Below the pieces are notes generated by a model. The model saw only the letters and a list, made by a program, of their open reading frames with translations, was not told where the DNA came from and made no database searches. Positions 16,228 to 26,096 of a stretch of DNA of 64,000 nucleotides are shown in pieces. A program made the translations under genes and the position numbers. Numbering within the stretch: position 1 is the first letter of the stretch; each line of letters begins with the position of its first letter. The DNA lies in contig OZ254168.1 in assembly GCA_965268275.1 (NCBI GenBank), positions 372,001 through 436,000 of the forward strand, read 5' to 3'. This DNA is from AAA044-D11 sp965268275 (lineage in GTDB: Bacteria > Actinomycetota > Actinomycetes > Nanopelagicales > Nanopelagicaceae).

Positions 16228-17726
16228 CAAATATTCATTCGACTGCAGCAGATATGGCAAGTGCCCTTGCTGCAAAAGAAATTTCTTCGGTTGAACTTAC
16301 CCAGCAACATTTAGATCGAATCTCTTCGGTCGATGGCAAGATCAATGCTTTCTTGCATATCGACAACGCTGGCGCTTTAGAACAAGCGGCCGAAATTGAT
16401 AAGAAGCGAGCAAGTGGTGAAAAACTTTCACCGCTAGCAGGAGTCCCAATTGCGGTCAAAGATATTCTGGCGCAAAAAGGAATTCCAACCACTGCAGGTT
16501 CAAAGATTCTTGAAGGCTGGCGTCCGCCATATGACTCGACTGTTGTTGCAAAGCTAAAAGCAGCCGGTGTTGTAATTCTTGGTAAAACAAATATGGATGA
16601 ATTTGCAATGGGTTCATCTACTGAAAATTCGGCTTATTGCACAACTCAGAATCCTTGGGACTTAACCAGAACACCTGGTGGTTCAAGTGGTGGATCAGCA
16701 GCCGCAGTTGCCGCATTTGAAGCACCACTTGCAATTGGCACTGACACTGGTGGATCTATCCGCCAACCTGCAGCACTCACCGGAATTGTCGGAGTAAAAC
16801 CAACTTATGGCGCTGTTTCTCGCTACGGAGTTGTTGCATATTCATCAAGCCTTGATCAGGTCGGACCATTTGCGCGAACTGTTTTAGATACTGCTCTCCT
16901 TCATGAAGCGATTGCTGGACATGATGAACGAGATTCAACAAGTATTAACGCACCAGTTCCACAAGTTGTAGCTGCTGCAAAGCGCCTTGATGTTAAGGGA
17001 ATGAAAATTGGTGTCATTAAAGAGTTGAGCGGTTCAGGTTTCCAGGCCGGAGTAAGTGCGCGCATTGCAGAATCAATCGAACTTCTAGTTGCGGCTGGCG
17101 CCGAAATTGTTGAAGTCTCTTGTCCGAACTTTGAATATGCACTTGCTGCATATTATTTGATTGCGCCATCCGAAGCTTCATCAAACTTGGCCCGCTTTGA
17201 TTCAATGCGCTATGGCTTACGTGTTGGCGATGACGGTAGCAGAGGCGCTGAAGAAGTTATGAGCGCTACTCGTGAAGCCGGTTTTGGCAAAGAAGTTAAG
17301 CGTCGAATTATTCTCGGAACTTATGCGCTTTCATCTGGTTATTACGATGCATATTACGGATCAGCGCAGAAAGTTCGCACACTCGTAAAACAGGATTTTG
17401 ATAATGCATTTGCTAAAGCAGATGTCTTGATTTCTCCAGTAACCCCAACAACCGCATTTAAAATTGGCGAAAAGAGCAATGATCCGGTCGCAATGTATTT
17501 GAGCGATATTGCAACTATTCCGGTAAACATGGCTGGAATTGGTGGCATGAGCCTTCCAGTTGGACTTGCAGATGAAGATGGACTTCCAGTCGGTCTTCAA
17601 ATCATGGCACCAGTTATGCAAGATGATCGTTTTTATCGTGTTGGTGGAACTTTGGAAGCTGCGCTTCTATCTAAGTGGGGCCAGCCAATTCTTTCAAAAG
17701 CTCCAGATTTAACGGTGCAAAAATGA
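16224..17726 (+). CDS. gatA: Asp/Glu-tRNA amidotransferase subunit A
   Basis: Amidase-signature glutaminase that releases ammonia from glutamine. The 500 residues carry the Ser-cisSer-Lys triad: Lys in PIAVKDI, the cis-Ser in TPGGSSGGSAAAVA and the nucleophile in GTDTGGSIRQPA. The length is typical. It overlaps gatC and gatB by four bases at each end (ATGA), so the three subunits are made together. Confidence 0.97.
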   Translation: MTNIHSTAADMASALAAKEISSVELTQQHLDRISSVDGKINAFLHIDNAGALEQAAEIDKKRASGEKLSPLAGVPIAVKDILAQKGIPTTAGSKILEGWRPPYDSTVVAKLKAAGVVILGKTNMDEFAMGSSTENSAYCTTQNPWDLTRTPGGSSGGSAAAVAAFEAPLAIGTDTGGSIRQPAALTGIVGVKPTYGAVSRYGVVAYSSSLDQVGPFARTVLDTALLHEAIAGHDERDSTSINAPVPQVVAAAKRLDVKGMKIGVIKELSGSGFQAGVSARIAESIELLVAAGAEIVEVSCPNFEYALAAYYLIAPSEASSNLARFDSMRYGLRVGDDGSRGAEEVMSATREAGFGKEVKRRIILGTYALSSGYYDAYYGSAQKVRTLVKQDFDNAFAKADVLISPVTPTTAFKIGEKSNDPVAMYLSDIATIPVNMAGIGGMSLPVGLADEDGLPVGLQIMAPVMQDDRFYRVGGTLEAALLSKWGQPILSKAPDLTVQK

Positions 17727-19222
17727 CACTTGATTACAAAGCTGCCACTGAAAAATACGAGCCAACACTTGGCTTAGAAGTTCACGTTGAATTAAATACA
17801 AATTCCAAGATGTTCTGCTCATGTGCAACTGAATTCGGTGCATCGCCAAATACTCAAACTTGTCCGGTCTGTTTGGGGCTTCCAGGAGCGCTTCCAGTTG
17901 TGAATGGCAAAGCTATCGAGAGCACAATCTTGATAGGTCTTGCACTCAACTGCTCGATCGCGCCATACAGTCGCTTCGCCCGTAAGAATTATTTCTATCC
18001 AGATATGCCAAAGAACTTTCAGACATCTCAATATGACGAACCAATCTGTGTTGATGGATATCTAGATGTTGAAATCGAAACTGATGATGGTCCAAAAACC
18101 TTCCGAGTAGATATTGAACGTGTTCATATGGAAGAAGACACTGGTAAATCACTTCACGTTGGGGGATCGACTGGTCGAATTCATGGCGCGGAATATTCGT
18201 TACTTGATTACAACCGTGCTGGTATTCCGCTAGTTGAAATAGTTACCCGAATTATTCCGGGCACCGGTAAATATGCACCACAAGTTGCTCGTGCTTACGT
18301 AACTCAACTTCGTGACATTCTTCGCTCACTTGGTGTTAGCGATGTAAAGATGGAGCAAGGTTCACTTCGTTGTGATGCCAACGTTTCACTCGCACCTATC
18401 GGAAGCGGATTGCTGGGAACTCGAAGTGAAACTAAGAACGTTAATTCACTGCGCTCGGTCGAACGCGCACTAACTGGTGAAATCGAACGTCAAGCTAATC
18501 GCCTTGAAGCAGGCGAACGAATCATTCAAGAGACCCGTCACTTCTTAGAAGAGAGTGGACTAACTCGTCCTGGTCGCTCGAAAGAACAAGCCGAGGACTA
18601 CCGTTATTTCCCAGAACCAGATTTAGTTCCAGTAACTCCAGATGCAAAGTGGATTGAAGAACTGCGCGCAAAGTTGCCAGAAAATCCAGCTGATCGCCGC
18701 AAGCGTTTACAGAAGGAATGGAACGTTCCGGATTCCGAGATGAATTCGTTGATCAATGCCGAACTTGTTGATGTTGTTGAAGAGACCATCAAACTTGGCG
18801 CCGAACCAACTCGTGCGCGCACTTGGTGGCTCGGTGAAATTTCACGCCTTGCAAATGAGAAAGAAGTCGCACCTACTTCACTAATTTCAACTGCATTTGT
18901 TGCCGAGATTATTGCTTTAATAACTAGCGGGGATTTAACCGACAAACTAGCTCGCCAAGTTGTTGAAGGCGTAGTTAGTGGTGAGGGTTCTCCGAGAGAA
19001 GTTATAGAGAAGCGCGGATTAAAGGTAGTTTCTGATGATTCTGCGCTTATGGTCGCAATCGAAGCGGCAATTGCAGCGCAACCAGATACAGCCGAGCGCA
19101 TTCGCGGTGGAAATATTCCAGCGGCGGGCGCATTAATTGGCGCAGTCATGAAAGCCACAGGTGGTCAAGCCGATGCTTCTAAGGTTCGTGAATTATTATT
19201 GAAACACCTAGGTCAGGGATAG
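17723..19222 (+). CDS. gatB: Asp/Glu-tRNA amidotransferase subunit B
   Basis: The kinase/transamidase subunit that activates and amidates the misacylated tRNA. The 499 residues begin MTLDYKAATEKYEPTLGLEVHVELNTNSKMFCSC, and the DYNRAGIPLVEIVT and EDYRYFPEPDLVP motifs are present. The C-terminal YqeY-like tail (about 350-499) binds tRNA. ATG 17723 overlaps the gatA stop; a longer in-frame ATG at 17675 is inside gatA and rejected. Confidence 0.97.
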   Translation: MTLDYKAATEKYEPTLGLEVHVELNTNSKMFCSCATEFGASPNTQTCPVCLGLPGALPVVNGKAIESTILIGLALNCSIAPYSRFARKNYFYPDMPKNFQTSQYDEPICVDGYLDVEIETDDGPKTFRVDIERVHMEEDTGKSLHVGGSTGRIHGAEYSLLDYNRAGIPLVEIVTRIIPGTGKYAPQVARAYVTQLRDILRSLGVSDVKMEQGSLRCDANVSLAPIGSGLLGTRSETKNVNSLRSVERALTGEIERQANRLEAGERIIQETRHFLEESGLTRPGRSKEQAEDYRYFPEPDLVPVTPDAKWIEELRAKLPENPADRRKRLQKEWNVPDSEMNSLINAELVDVVEETIKLGAEPTRARTWWLGEISRLANEKEVAPTSLISTAFVAEIIALITSGDLTDKLARQVVEGVVSGEGSPREVIEKRGLKVVSDDSALMVAIEAAIAAQPDTAERIRGGNIPAAGALIGAVMKATGGQADASKVRELLLKHLGQG

Positions 19223-19230
19223 GAATCTCG

Positions 19231-20907
19231 ATGAGTAGCAATATGAAGCCACGTTCAGGTTTAGTTACTGATGGAATAGAGCGGGCACCAGCTCGCGGAA
19301 TGTTGCGCGCAGTTGGAATGAAAGATGAAGATTTTGCTAAACCGCAGATTGGTATTGCCTCATCTTGGAATGAAATTACTCCTTGCAATCTCTCGTTAGA
19401 TCGCTTAGCTAAAGCATCAAAGAAAGGTGTTATTGCAGCCGGTGGCTTCCCAATGCAATTCGGAACTATCTCAGTTTCAGATGGAATTTCAATGGGCCAT
19501 GAAGGAATGCACTTCTCATTGGTATCACGTGAAGTAATTGCAGATTCAGTTGAAACTGTTATGCAAGCCGAACGTTTAGATGGAATGGTTACATTTGCTG
19601 GCTGCGATAAATCACTTCCCGGAATGATGATGGCTGCTGCACGTATCGATGTCGCATCCGTATTTGTTTATGCCGGAACAACACTTGCTGGTTCGGTTGA
19701 TGGAAAAGATGTAACAATAATTGATGCCTTTGAAGCTGTTGGTGCTTGTGCGCGTGGCCTGATTACAGAAGAGCAAGTAGATAAAATTGAGCGCGCGATC
19801 TGCCCGGGCGAAGGTGCTTGTGGCGGAATGTTTACCGCAAACACAATGGCCGCAATAGGCGAAGCACTGGGTCTTTCGCTTCCAGGATCTGCATCTCCGG
19901 CCGCAGTCGATCGTCGTCGCGATGATTACGCAATTAAATCCGGCGAAGCAGTTGTTGAATTAATTCGTAGAGGAATCACTACACGTCAGATTTTGACAAA
20001 GAAAGCTTTTGAAAATGCAATCACAATTCTTATGGCCCTAGGTGGCTCGACAAACGCTGTTCTGCATTTGCTTGCGATTGCACATGAAGCTGAAGTTGAT
20101 TTAACTATGGAAGATTTCCACCGAATTGGCTCCAAGGTTCCACTCCTTGGCGATCTAAAACCATTTGGAAAATATGTAATGACTGATATTGATCGGGTTG
20201 GCGGAATTCCGGTTGTGCTTCGCGCCCTTCTTGACGCTGGCTTATTGCATGGTGATTGCTTAACAGTTACTGGTAAAACCATGGCAGAAAATCTTGCTGA
20301 TTTAACTCCACTAGATCCAGATGGCGAAGTTCTTCATGCAATTAAATCTCCAGTTTCTACTGCAGTGGGAATCACAATTCTTGGTGGCTCACTCGCACCT
20401 GAAGGTGCAGTGTGCAAGACAGCGGGAATCGGTGTCGAAAAATTTGAAGGCCCAGCACGAGTTTTCGAACGTGAACAACTTGCAATGGATGCGCTACAAG
20501 ACGGAACTATCAAAGCTGGCGATGTTGTTGTAATTCGTTATGAAGGTCCTAAGGGCGGACCAGGTATGCGCGAAATGTTAATGATCACTGGTGCAATTAA
20601 AGGCGCCGGACTTGGTAAATCAACTTTGCTATTAACCGATGGTCGATTCAGCGGTGGCAGCACCGGACTTTGCGTTGGCCATGTTTCACCTGAAGCCGTC
20701 GATGGTGGACCAATTGCCTTTGTTAAAGATGGCGATTTAATTCGCATTGACACTATTGCGCGAACCTTAGATTTATTAGTAGATGAGGCTGAGCTAAATG
20801 AGCGCCGCAAGAATTTCAAACCAATCCCACATAAATATACGCGCGGGGTTCTGGCCAAATATTCCAAGGTGGTCCAGTCCGCCTCGAAGGGTGCGGTCTG
20901 CGGATAA
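19231..20907 (+). CDS. ilvD: Dihydroxy-acid dehydratase
   Basis: Iron-sulfur enzyme that dehydrates dihydroxy acids to the 2-oxo acids for valine and isoleucine. The 558 residues include the cluster cysteines in GCDKSLPGMMMAAARIDVASV and CPGEGACGGMFTANTM, and the C-terminal DGRFSGGSTGLCVGHVSPEA. It starts eight bases after gatB with GGAA upstream. It precedes the ilvB attenuator, so ilvD escapes the attenuation acting on ilvBNC. Confidence 0.96.
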   Translation: MSSNMKPRSGLVTDGIERAPARGMLRAVGMKDEDFAKPQIGIASSWNEITPCNLSLDRLAKASKKGVIAAGGFPMQFGTISVSDGISMGHEGMHFSLVSREVIADSVETVMQAERLDGMVTFAGCDKSLPGMMMAAARIDVASVFVYAGTTLAGSVDGKDVTIIDAFEAVGACARGLITEEQVDKIERAICPGEGACGGMFTANTMAAIGEALGLSLPGSASPAAVDRRRDDYAIKSGEAVVELIRRGITTRQILTKKAFENAITILMALGGSTNAVLHLLAIAHEAEVDLTMEDFHRIGSKVPLLGDLKPFGKYVMTDIDRVGGIPVVLRALLDAGLLHGDCLTVTGKTMAENLADLTPLDPDGEVLHAIKSPVSTAVGITILGGSLAPEGAVCKTAGIGVEKFEGPARVFEREQLAMDALQDGTIKAGDVVVIRYEGPKGGPGMREMLMITGAIKGAGLGKSTLLLTDGRFSGGSTGLCVGHVSPEAVDGGPIAFVKDGDLIRIDTIARTLDLLVDEAELNERRKNFKPIPHKYTRGVLAKYSKVVQSASKGAVCG

Positions 20908-20941
20908 GACCTGCTAAATAGTGAGATTTTCTAGTTAGGGG

Positions 20942-20970
20942 TTGACCAAATGAGCGTGACAGGGGAGAAT
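20942..20970 (+). promoter_or_regulatory. Candidate promoter of the ilvB operon
   Basis: TTGACC (20942-20947) is followed after 17 bases by GAGAAT (20965-20970), which keeps the key A and T of the -10. Six bases later is the ATG of the leader peptide, so the transcript probably starts on that codon. Confidence 0.55.
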
Positions 20971-20976
20971 TCACAC

Positions 20977-21015
20977 ATGATTTCAGTCGTCGTAATTGGT
21001 GAGCGCGCGCTCTAG
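20977..21015 (+). CDS. ilvB operon leader peptide
   Basis: A 12-codon reading frame, MISVVVIGERAL, ends at TAG 21013-21015. Half the residues are branched-chain amino acids (Ile2, Val4-Val6, Ile7, Leu12), the regulatory end products of ilvBNC. It is probably leaderless, since no Shine-Dalgarno site precedes it and a -10 lies six bases upstream. A terminator hairpin begins 22 bases after the stop, so ribosome stalling at the Val-Val-Val-Ile codons can decide termination. Attenuation of ilvB by such peptides is known in Corynebacterium and Streptomyces. Confidence 0.75.
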   Translation: MISVVVIGERAL

Positions 21016-21037
21016 TTAATAACTAGTTCGTGTGCTG

Positions 21038-21065
21038 CCCCTCAGTGGAAACTGAGGGGTTTCGC
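21038..21065 (+). terminator. ilvB attenuator hairpin
   Basis: Stem CCCCTCAGT / ACTGAGGGG with a GGAA tetraloop (21047-21050), followed by TTTCGC. A copy of AGGGG upstream (20961-20965, also 20937-20941) could pair with the CCCCT arm as an antiterminator. GAGCGCGCGCTC (21001-21012) and CTAGTTAATAACTAG (21012-21026) are further dyads in the leader. Confidence 0.7.
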
Positions 21066-21115
21066 ATTTACCGAGAATTTAACAAGCAACCATTTAAGAA
21101 AGAAGGGAGATGAAC

Positions 21116-22861
21116 ATGAGCGATACAACAAAGATGACGGGGGCAAGCTCACTCGTCAAAGCGTTAGAAGCTTCCGGCGTTGATGTCATGTTCGGAATCC
21201 CAGGTGGTGCAATTCTTCCGGCCTATGATCCAATTTTTGATAGCAAGATTCGCCACATATTAGTTCGCCACGAACAAGGTGCTGGGCATGCAGCAACAGG
21301 CTATGCGCAAGCAACTGGCCGAGTTGGAGTTTGCATTGCAACATCAGGTCCAGGCGCAACAAACTTAGTTACACCACTTGCTGATGCACAAATGGATTCA
21401 GTTCCAATTGTTGCAATCACCGGACAAGTAGCTTCAGGTGCAATCGGAACAGATGCATTCCAAGAAGCAGATATTCGCGGAATCACAATGCCAGTTACTA
21501 AGCACTCATTCCTAGTAACTAGAGCCGAAGATATCGCGCGTAGTGTTGCCGAAGCGTTTCACATCGCAAGCACTGGTCGTCCTGGCGCAGTTCTGGTTGA
21601 CATTGCTAAAGATGCGCTACAGATGCAGACTGAATTTAATTTCCCAAAGAGCATTGATCTTGGCGGCTACAAGCCAAAGTTAGAAGCACCTCCAGAAGCT
21701 ATTCGTGATGCTGCTGCGCTGATTGCACAATCAAAGGCACCAGTTCTATACATTGGTGGCGGCGCAATTAAAGCTGGCGCGCACAAAGAACTTTTGAAAT
21801 TAGCTGAACTAACTGGCGCACCAGTTGTAACAACTTTGATGGCACGTGGAGCGTTCCCAGATTCACATCCACAACATCTTGGAATGCCTGGCATGCACGG
21901 AACAGTTGCAGCAGTAACAGCGCTTCAAAAAGCTGATTTGCTAATAACACTTGGCGCCCGCTTTGATGATCGAGTTACTGGAAAACTTTCGACATTTGCA
22001 CCAGGTGCAAAAATCATTCACGCAGATATCGATCCTGCTGAAATTGGAAAGAATCGTCGCGCCGATGTTGGGCTAGTTGGCGACTTGAAGCTAACTATCG
22101 ACGCACTTATTCCTGCACTAAAGAGCGAGTTTAAAAAGAACCAAACTGATATCTCCGCGTGGCTTTCACAGGCATATGGCTGGCGCACAAGATTCCCACT
22201 CGGTTATGACCACCCAACCGATGGCAGCGTTTCACCACAATATGTAATTGAACGAATCGGAAAGTTGTCAGGACCCGATGCAATTTATGTTGCAGGTGTT
22301 GGTCAACATCAAATGTGGGCATCACAATTTATTTCTTACGAAAAGCCTCGCACTTGGCTGAACTCTGGTGGTTTGGGAACCATGGGTTACGCAGTTCCTG
22401 CGGCAATGGGTGCAAAAGTTGGCGCACCAGATACAACTGTTTGGGCAATTGATGGCGATGGATGCTTCCAGATGACTAACCAAGAGCTTGTAACTTGCGC
22501 GCTCAATAATATTCCGATCAAAGTTGCAGTTATCAATAACGAAAGTTTAGGAATGGTTCGCCAATGGCAGACCCTGTTTTACAATGAGCGTTATTCAAAT
22601 ACCGAGCTACATTCAAAGCGGATCCCAGATTTTGCAAAACTTGCAGATGCCATGGGCTGCGTTGGATTAACTTGTGATTCAACCGATGATGTAGATAAGA
22701 CAATTGCACAAGCAATGGAAATTAATGATCGCCCAGTTGTAGTTGACTTCAGCGTTCATCGCGATGCGATGGTCTGGCCAATGGTTGCTGCTGGAACATC
22801 TAATGATGACATTGTTAATGCGCGTTCACTTGCGCCAATCTGGGATTCACAGGAGCTCTAA
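21116..22861 (+). CDS. ilvB: Acetolactate synthase large (catalytic) subunit
   Basis: ThDP enzyme that joins pyruvate to pyruvate or 2-oxobutyrate. The 581 residues show FGIPGGAILPAYD, the ThDP glutamate in LVRHEQGAGHAATGYA, and the Mg-ThDP motif GDGCFQMTNQELVTCALNNIPIKVAVINN. Two in-frame ATGs exist; the second (21116) lies six bases after AAGGGAG (21103-21109), while the first (21110) leaves no spacing, so I choose the second. First gene of ilvBNC, behind an attenuator. Confidence 0.95.
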   Translation: MSDTTKMTGASSLVKALEASGVDVMFGIPGGAILPAYDPIFDSKIRHILVRHEQGAGHAATGYAQATGRVGVCIATSGPGATNLVTPLADAQMDSVPIVAITGQVASGAIGTDAFQEADIRGITMPVTKHSFLVTRAEDIARSVAEAFHIASTGRPGAVLVDIAKDALQMQTEFNFPKSIDLGGYKPKLEAPPEAIRDAAALIAQSKAPVLYIGGGAIKAGAHKELLKLAELTGAPVVTTLMARGAFPDSHPQHLGMPGMHGTVAAVTALQKADLLITLGARFDDRVTGKLSTFAPGAKIIHADIDPAEIGKNRRADVGLVGDLKLTIDALIPALKSEFKKNQTDISAWLSQAYGWRTRFPLGYDHPTDGSVSPQYVIERIGKLSGPDAIYVAGVGQHQMWASQFISYEKPRTWLNSGGLGTMGYAVPAAMGAKVGAPDTTVWAIDGDGCFQMTNQELVTCALNNIPIKVAVINNESLGMVRQWQTLFYNERYSNTELHSKRIPDFAKLADAMGCVGLTCDSTDDVDKTIAQAMEINDRPVVVDFSVHRDAMVWPMVAAGTSNDDIVNARSLAPIWDSQEL

Positions 22862-23416
22862 ATGACACAATCACATCCAGATGCACCGACATCATCAGTT
22901 TCATTTTCAAAGACTCGCACCCTCTCGGTTTTAGTAGAGAACAGCCCAGGAGTTCTTGCGCGAGTTTCTTCACTATTTTCTCGTCGTGGTTACAACATCG
23001 ATTCACTCGCTGTTGGTCCAACCGAAAATCCAAATTTCTCAAGAATGACAATTGTTATCAATGTTGAAGATCACGCCCTCGAGCAAGTAATCGCTCAGTT
23101 GGATAAGTTGATCAACGTAATAACCATTACTGAACTAGATCCAGTTACCTCAGTTCAGCGTGAACTTTTATTAGTTAAAGTTTCGACTGACGAGAAGACT
23201 CGCTCTCAAGTTCTCGAGACCGTTCAGCTTTTCCGCGCCAAAGTTGTTGACGTTGCACAAGATGCAGTGACAATTGAGGCCACCGGAAATACCGAGAAAA
23301 TCTCGGCCCTACTTCGGGTCCTAGAGCCTTATGGCATCCTAGAACTGATCCAATCAGGCTTAGTTGCGATGTCTCGAGGCTTAAAACCAGGCTCGATTTC
23401 AGAAGATAAGAGATAA
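22862..23416 (+). CDS. ilvN: Acetolactate synthase small (regulatory) subunit
   Basis: Activates IlvB and gives valine feedback inhibition. In the 184 residues the ACT domain begins at TLSVLVENSPGVLARVSSLFSRRGYNIDSLAVGPTE (about 21-57). A second ACT-like domain with RELLLVKVS follows. It starts directly after the ilvB stop with AGGAG in the last ilvB codons. Confidence 0.95.
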   Translation: MTQSHPDAPTSSVSFSKTRTLSVLVENSPGVLARVSSLFSRRGYNIDSLAVGPTENPNFSRMTIVINVEDHALEQVIAQLDKLINVITITELDPVTSVQRELLLVKVSTDEKTRSQVLETVQLFRAKVVDVAQDAVTIEATGNTEKISALLRVLEPYGILELIQSGLVAMSRGLKPGSISEDKR

Positions 23417-23467
23417 AAAATAGGCTTACCCCAGTAATCAACTAACAGAAATAGGAAGGTCAAACAA

Positions 23468-24502
23468 GTGGCAACCCAGTATCACGACGAAGATGCCGAT
23501 CTAGCAATTATTCAATCTAAGAAGGTTGCAGTGATTGGATATGGCTCACAAGGACATGCACACGCTCTTTCACTTCGCGATAGCGGAGTAGATGTTCGAG
23601 TTGGTTTAGCAGAGGGTTCAAAGTCTCGCGCAAAGGCAGAGTCAGAAGGACTTCGCGTTCTATCTGTAGCTGATGCAGTTAAAGAGGCTGATGTAGTTAT
23701 GTTGCTTGCGCCAGATCACGTGCAACGTCATATCTACAACGATTCAATTAAGCCGAACATAAAGCCAGGTTCTGCGCTTTTCTTCGGACATGGATTCAAC
23801 ATTCGTTTCGGTTACATCAAGCCAGAAGCAAATATCGATGTTGCAATGGTTGCACCAAAGGGTCCTGGCCACTTAGTACGTCGTGAGTACTCAGCAGGTC
23901 GCGGAGTTCCAGTTTTGGTTGCAGTAGAACAAGATTCAACTGGCAACGCCTGGCCATTAACACTTTCATATGCAAAGGCAATCGGCGGACTTCGTGCTGG
24001 TGGAATTCTTACTACCTTCACTGAAGAGTGCGAGACCGATCTATTCGGCGAGCAAGCTGTTCTCTGCGGTGGCGCCTCACAACTAGTTCAATATGGTTTC
24101 GAAACTCTTATCGAAGCTGGATACCAACCTGAAGTTGCATACTTCGAATGTCTGCACGAACTCAAGTTAATTGTTGACTTGATGTACGAAGGCGGAATTG
24201 CAAAGCAACGTTGGTCTGTATCTGACACTGCTGAATACGGCGACTACATTTCAGGTCCACGCGTTATTGATGCCAGCGTAAAGGCAAACATGAAGGCTGT
24301 TCTTGCTGATGTCCAAAGTGGAGCATTTGCTAAGCGCTTCATCGATGATCAAGATGCAGGTGCACCAGAATTTAAGGCACTTCGCGCAAAGGGCGAAGCC
24401 CATCCAATCGAATCTGTTGGCCGTGAACTTCGCAAGATGATGTCATGGGTCAAGGGCGACAATAAAGATGATTACAAGGAAGGTGCTGCCGCGCGTGGCT
24501 AA
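23468..24502 (+). CDS. ilvC: Ketol-acid reductoisomerase (NADP+), class I
   Basis: Isomerises and reduces acetolactate/acetohydroxybutyrate. The 344 residues fit the short class I form. The Rossmann motif is VIGYGSQGHAHALSLRDSGVDV. Metal and catalytic residues are within PKGPGH, DLFGEQAVLCGG, EAGYQPEVAYFECLHE and KLIVDLMYEGG. The GTG start has AGGAAGG seven bases before it. The gene ends in an eight-base overlap with serA. Confidence 0.97.
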   Translation: MATQYHDEDADLAIIQSKKVAVIGYGSQGHAHALSLRDSGVDVRVGLAEGSKSRAKAESEGLRVLSVADAVKEADVVMLLAPDHVQRHIYNDSIKPNIKPGSALFFGHGFNIRFGYIKPEANIDVAMVAPKGPGHLVRREYSAGRGVPVLVAVEQDSTGNAWPLTLSYAKAIGGLRAGGILTTFTEECETDLFGEQAVLCGGASQLVQYGFETLIEAGYQPEVAYFECLHELKLIVDLMYEGGIAKQRWSVSDTAEYGDYISGPRVIDASVKANMKAVLADVQSGAFAKRFIDDQDAGAPEFKALRAKGEAHPIESVGRELRKMMSWVKGDNKDDYKEGAAARG

Positions 24503-26087
24503 ACCTGTTGTTTTAATTGCAGAAGAATTAAGTCCGGCAACGCTAGAAGCGTTGGGTCCAGACTTTGAAGTACGCAACTGCGACGGCGCAGATCGCGGGC
24601 AATTACTTGCCGCACTTGCTGCCGGTGTTGATGCGGTCTTAATTCGATCTGCAACCAAGATGGATGCCGAAGCTATTGCTGCGGCAAAGGGACTAAAAGT
24701 TATTGCACGTGCCGGTGTTGGTTTAGATAACGTTGATATTCCTGCAGCAACCGCTGCCGGTGTCATGGTTGTTAATGCACCAACTTCAAATATCGTCAGC
24801 GCTGCTGAATTAGCAATCGGATTGTTAATGGCATCTGCTCGTTTTATTTCACCTGCACATGCCGCGCTTCGTAATGGCAAGTGGGCCCGTTCCAAATACA
24901 CCGGTGCCGAGTTATTTGAAAAGACTCTAGGAATCGTTGGCTTTGGCCGCATTGGTCAATTAGTTGCTTCACGCATGCAGGCTTTCGGAATGGATGTCGT
25001 TGCATACGATCCATATCTGCAACCAGCACGAGCTGCGCAACTTGGAGTTCGGCTTGTTGAACTAGATGAACTACTTAAGATCTCTGACTTCATCACAATC
25101 CATCTTCCAAAAACAAAAGAAACTGCAAACTTGATTGGCGTAGAAGCGCTAAAGAAAGTTAAGCCAGCAGTTCGCATCATCAACGCTGCACGTGGTGGCG
25201 TATTGGATGAAGCTGCGCTTTATGACGCAATCAAAGAGGGAAGAGTTGCCGGAGCCGGTCTAGATGTTTATGTAACCGAACCTTGCACTGATTCACCACT
25301 ATTTACTTTAGATAACGTTGTTGCAACACCACACCTTGGTGCTTCAACAGATGAAGCTCAAGAGCGTGCCGGTATTGCAGTCGCGGTCTCAGTTCGCAAA
25401 GCACTATCTGGCGAATTAGTTCCTGATGCGGTGAACGTTAAGGGTGGCGCTATTCATGAAGACATCCGTCCAAGTTTGTCGCTCGTTGAAAAGATGGCAC
25501 AAATTGCAACTGTAATTGCAGGCGAGCTTCCGGTTTCAATGGAAGTTCAAGTCCGCGGTGATATTGCTGGACACGATTCATCTGTTCTAGCCACGAGTGC
25601 ACTTAAGGGTGCGCTTATTGCAACCGGAGCCGAAGATATTACTTATGTAAATACTCCAGCACTTGCCGAAGCACGCGGAATTAGTGCATCAGTAAATACT
25701 GATCCAGAAAGTCCGGAATATCGCAGCATGATTTCACTTCATGCAGCGCTAAATGATGGCCGCAGTGTTGTCGTAAACGGAACACTTATGGGAATTCGCA
25801 AGGTTGAGAAGATTATCGCTATCGATGCCTTCGATTTAGATCTTGCACCAACCGAAAACCTACTTTTCCTTCGCTACACCGATCGTCCAGGTGTTGTAGG
25901 AATAGTTGGTAATGCTTTAGGTAAAGCAAATATAAATATAGCTGGCATGCAAGTTGCTCGTGATGAAGCAGGTGGGGAAGCTCTTATGGCCCTGACTGTT
26001 GATTCTGCAGTAAGTGCAAATGTTCTTGCAGATTTGAAGAAAGAAACTGGCGCAAAGTTAGTTCAAACAGTTAGTTTGGTTGGGTAG
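24495..26087 (+). CDS. serA: D-3-phosphoglycerate dehydrogenase, long form
   Basis: First step of serine synthesis. At 530 residues it is the long form, with substrate- and NAD-binding domains (GIVGFGRIGQLVASRM, about 140-155, and catalytic NAARGGVLDE and ATPHLGAST). An inserted ASB domain (about 315-450) and a C-terminal ACT domain (LRYTDRPGVVGIVGNALGKANINIAG) follow, as in Mycobacterium. I use GTG 24495, giving MAKPVVLIAEEL, with AGGAAGG eleven bases upstream. ATG 24468 lies further into ilvC and would add an unrelated nine residues. Confidence 0.95.
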   Translation: MAKPVVLIAEELSPATLEALGPDFEVRNCDGADRGQLLAALAAGVDAVLIRSATKMDAEAIAAAKGLKVIARAGVGLDNVDIPAATAAGVMVVNAPTSNIVSAAELAIGLLMASARFISPAHAALRNGKWARSKYTGAELFEKTLGIVGFGRIGQLVASRMQAFGMDVVAYDPYLQPARAAQLGVRLVELDELLKISDFITIHLPKTKETANLIGVEALKKVKPAVRIINAARGGVLDEAALYDAIKEGRVAGAGLDVYVTEPCTDSPLFTLDNVVATPHLGASTDEAQERAGIAVAVSVRKALSGELVPDAVNVKGGAIHEDIRPSLSLVEKMAQIATVIAGELPVSMEVQVRGDIAGHDSSVLATSALKGALIATGAEDITYVNTPALAEARGISASVNTDPESPEYRSMISLHAALNDGRSVVVNGTLMGIRKVEKIIAIDAFDLDLAPTENLLFLRYTDRPGVVGIVGNALGKANINIAGMQVARDEAGGEALMALTVDSAVSANVLADLKKETGAKLVQTVSLVG

Positions 26088-26096
26088 TTAAAAATC

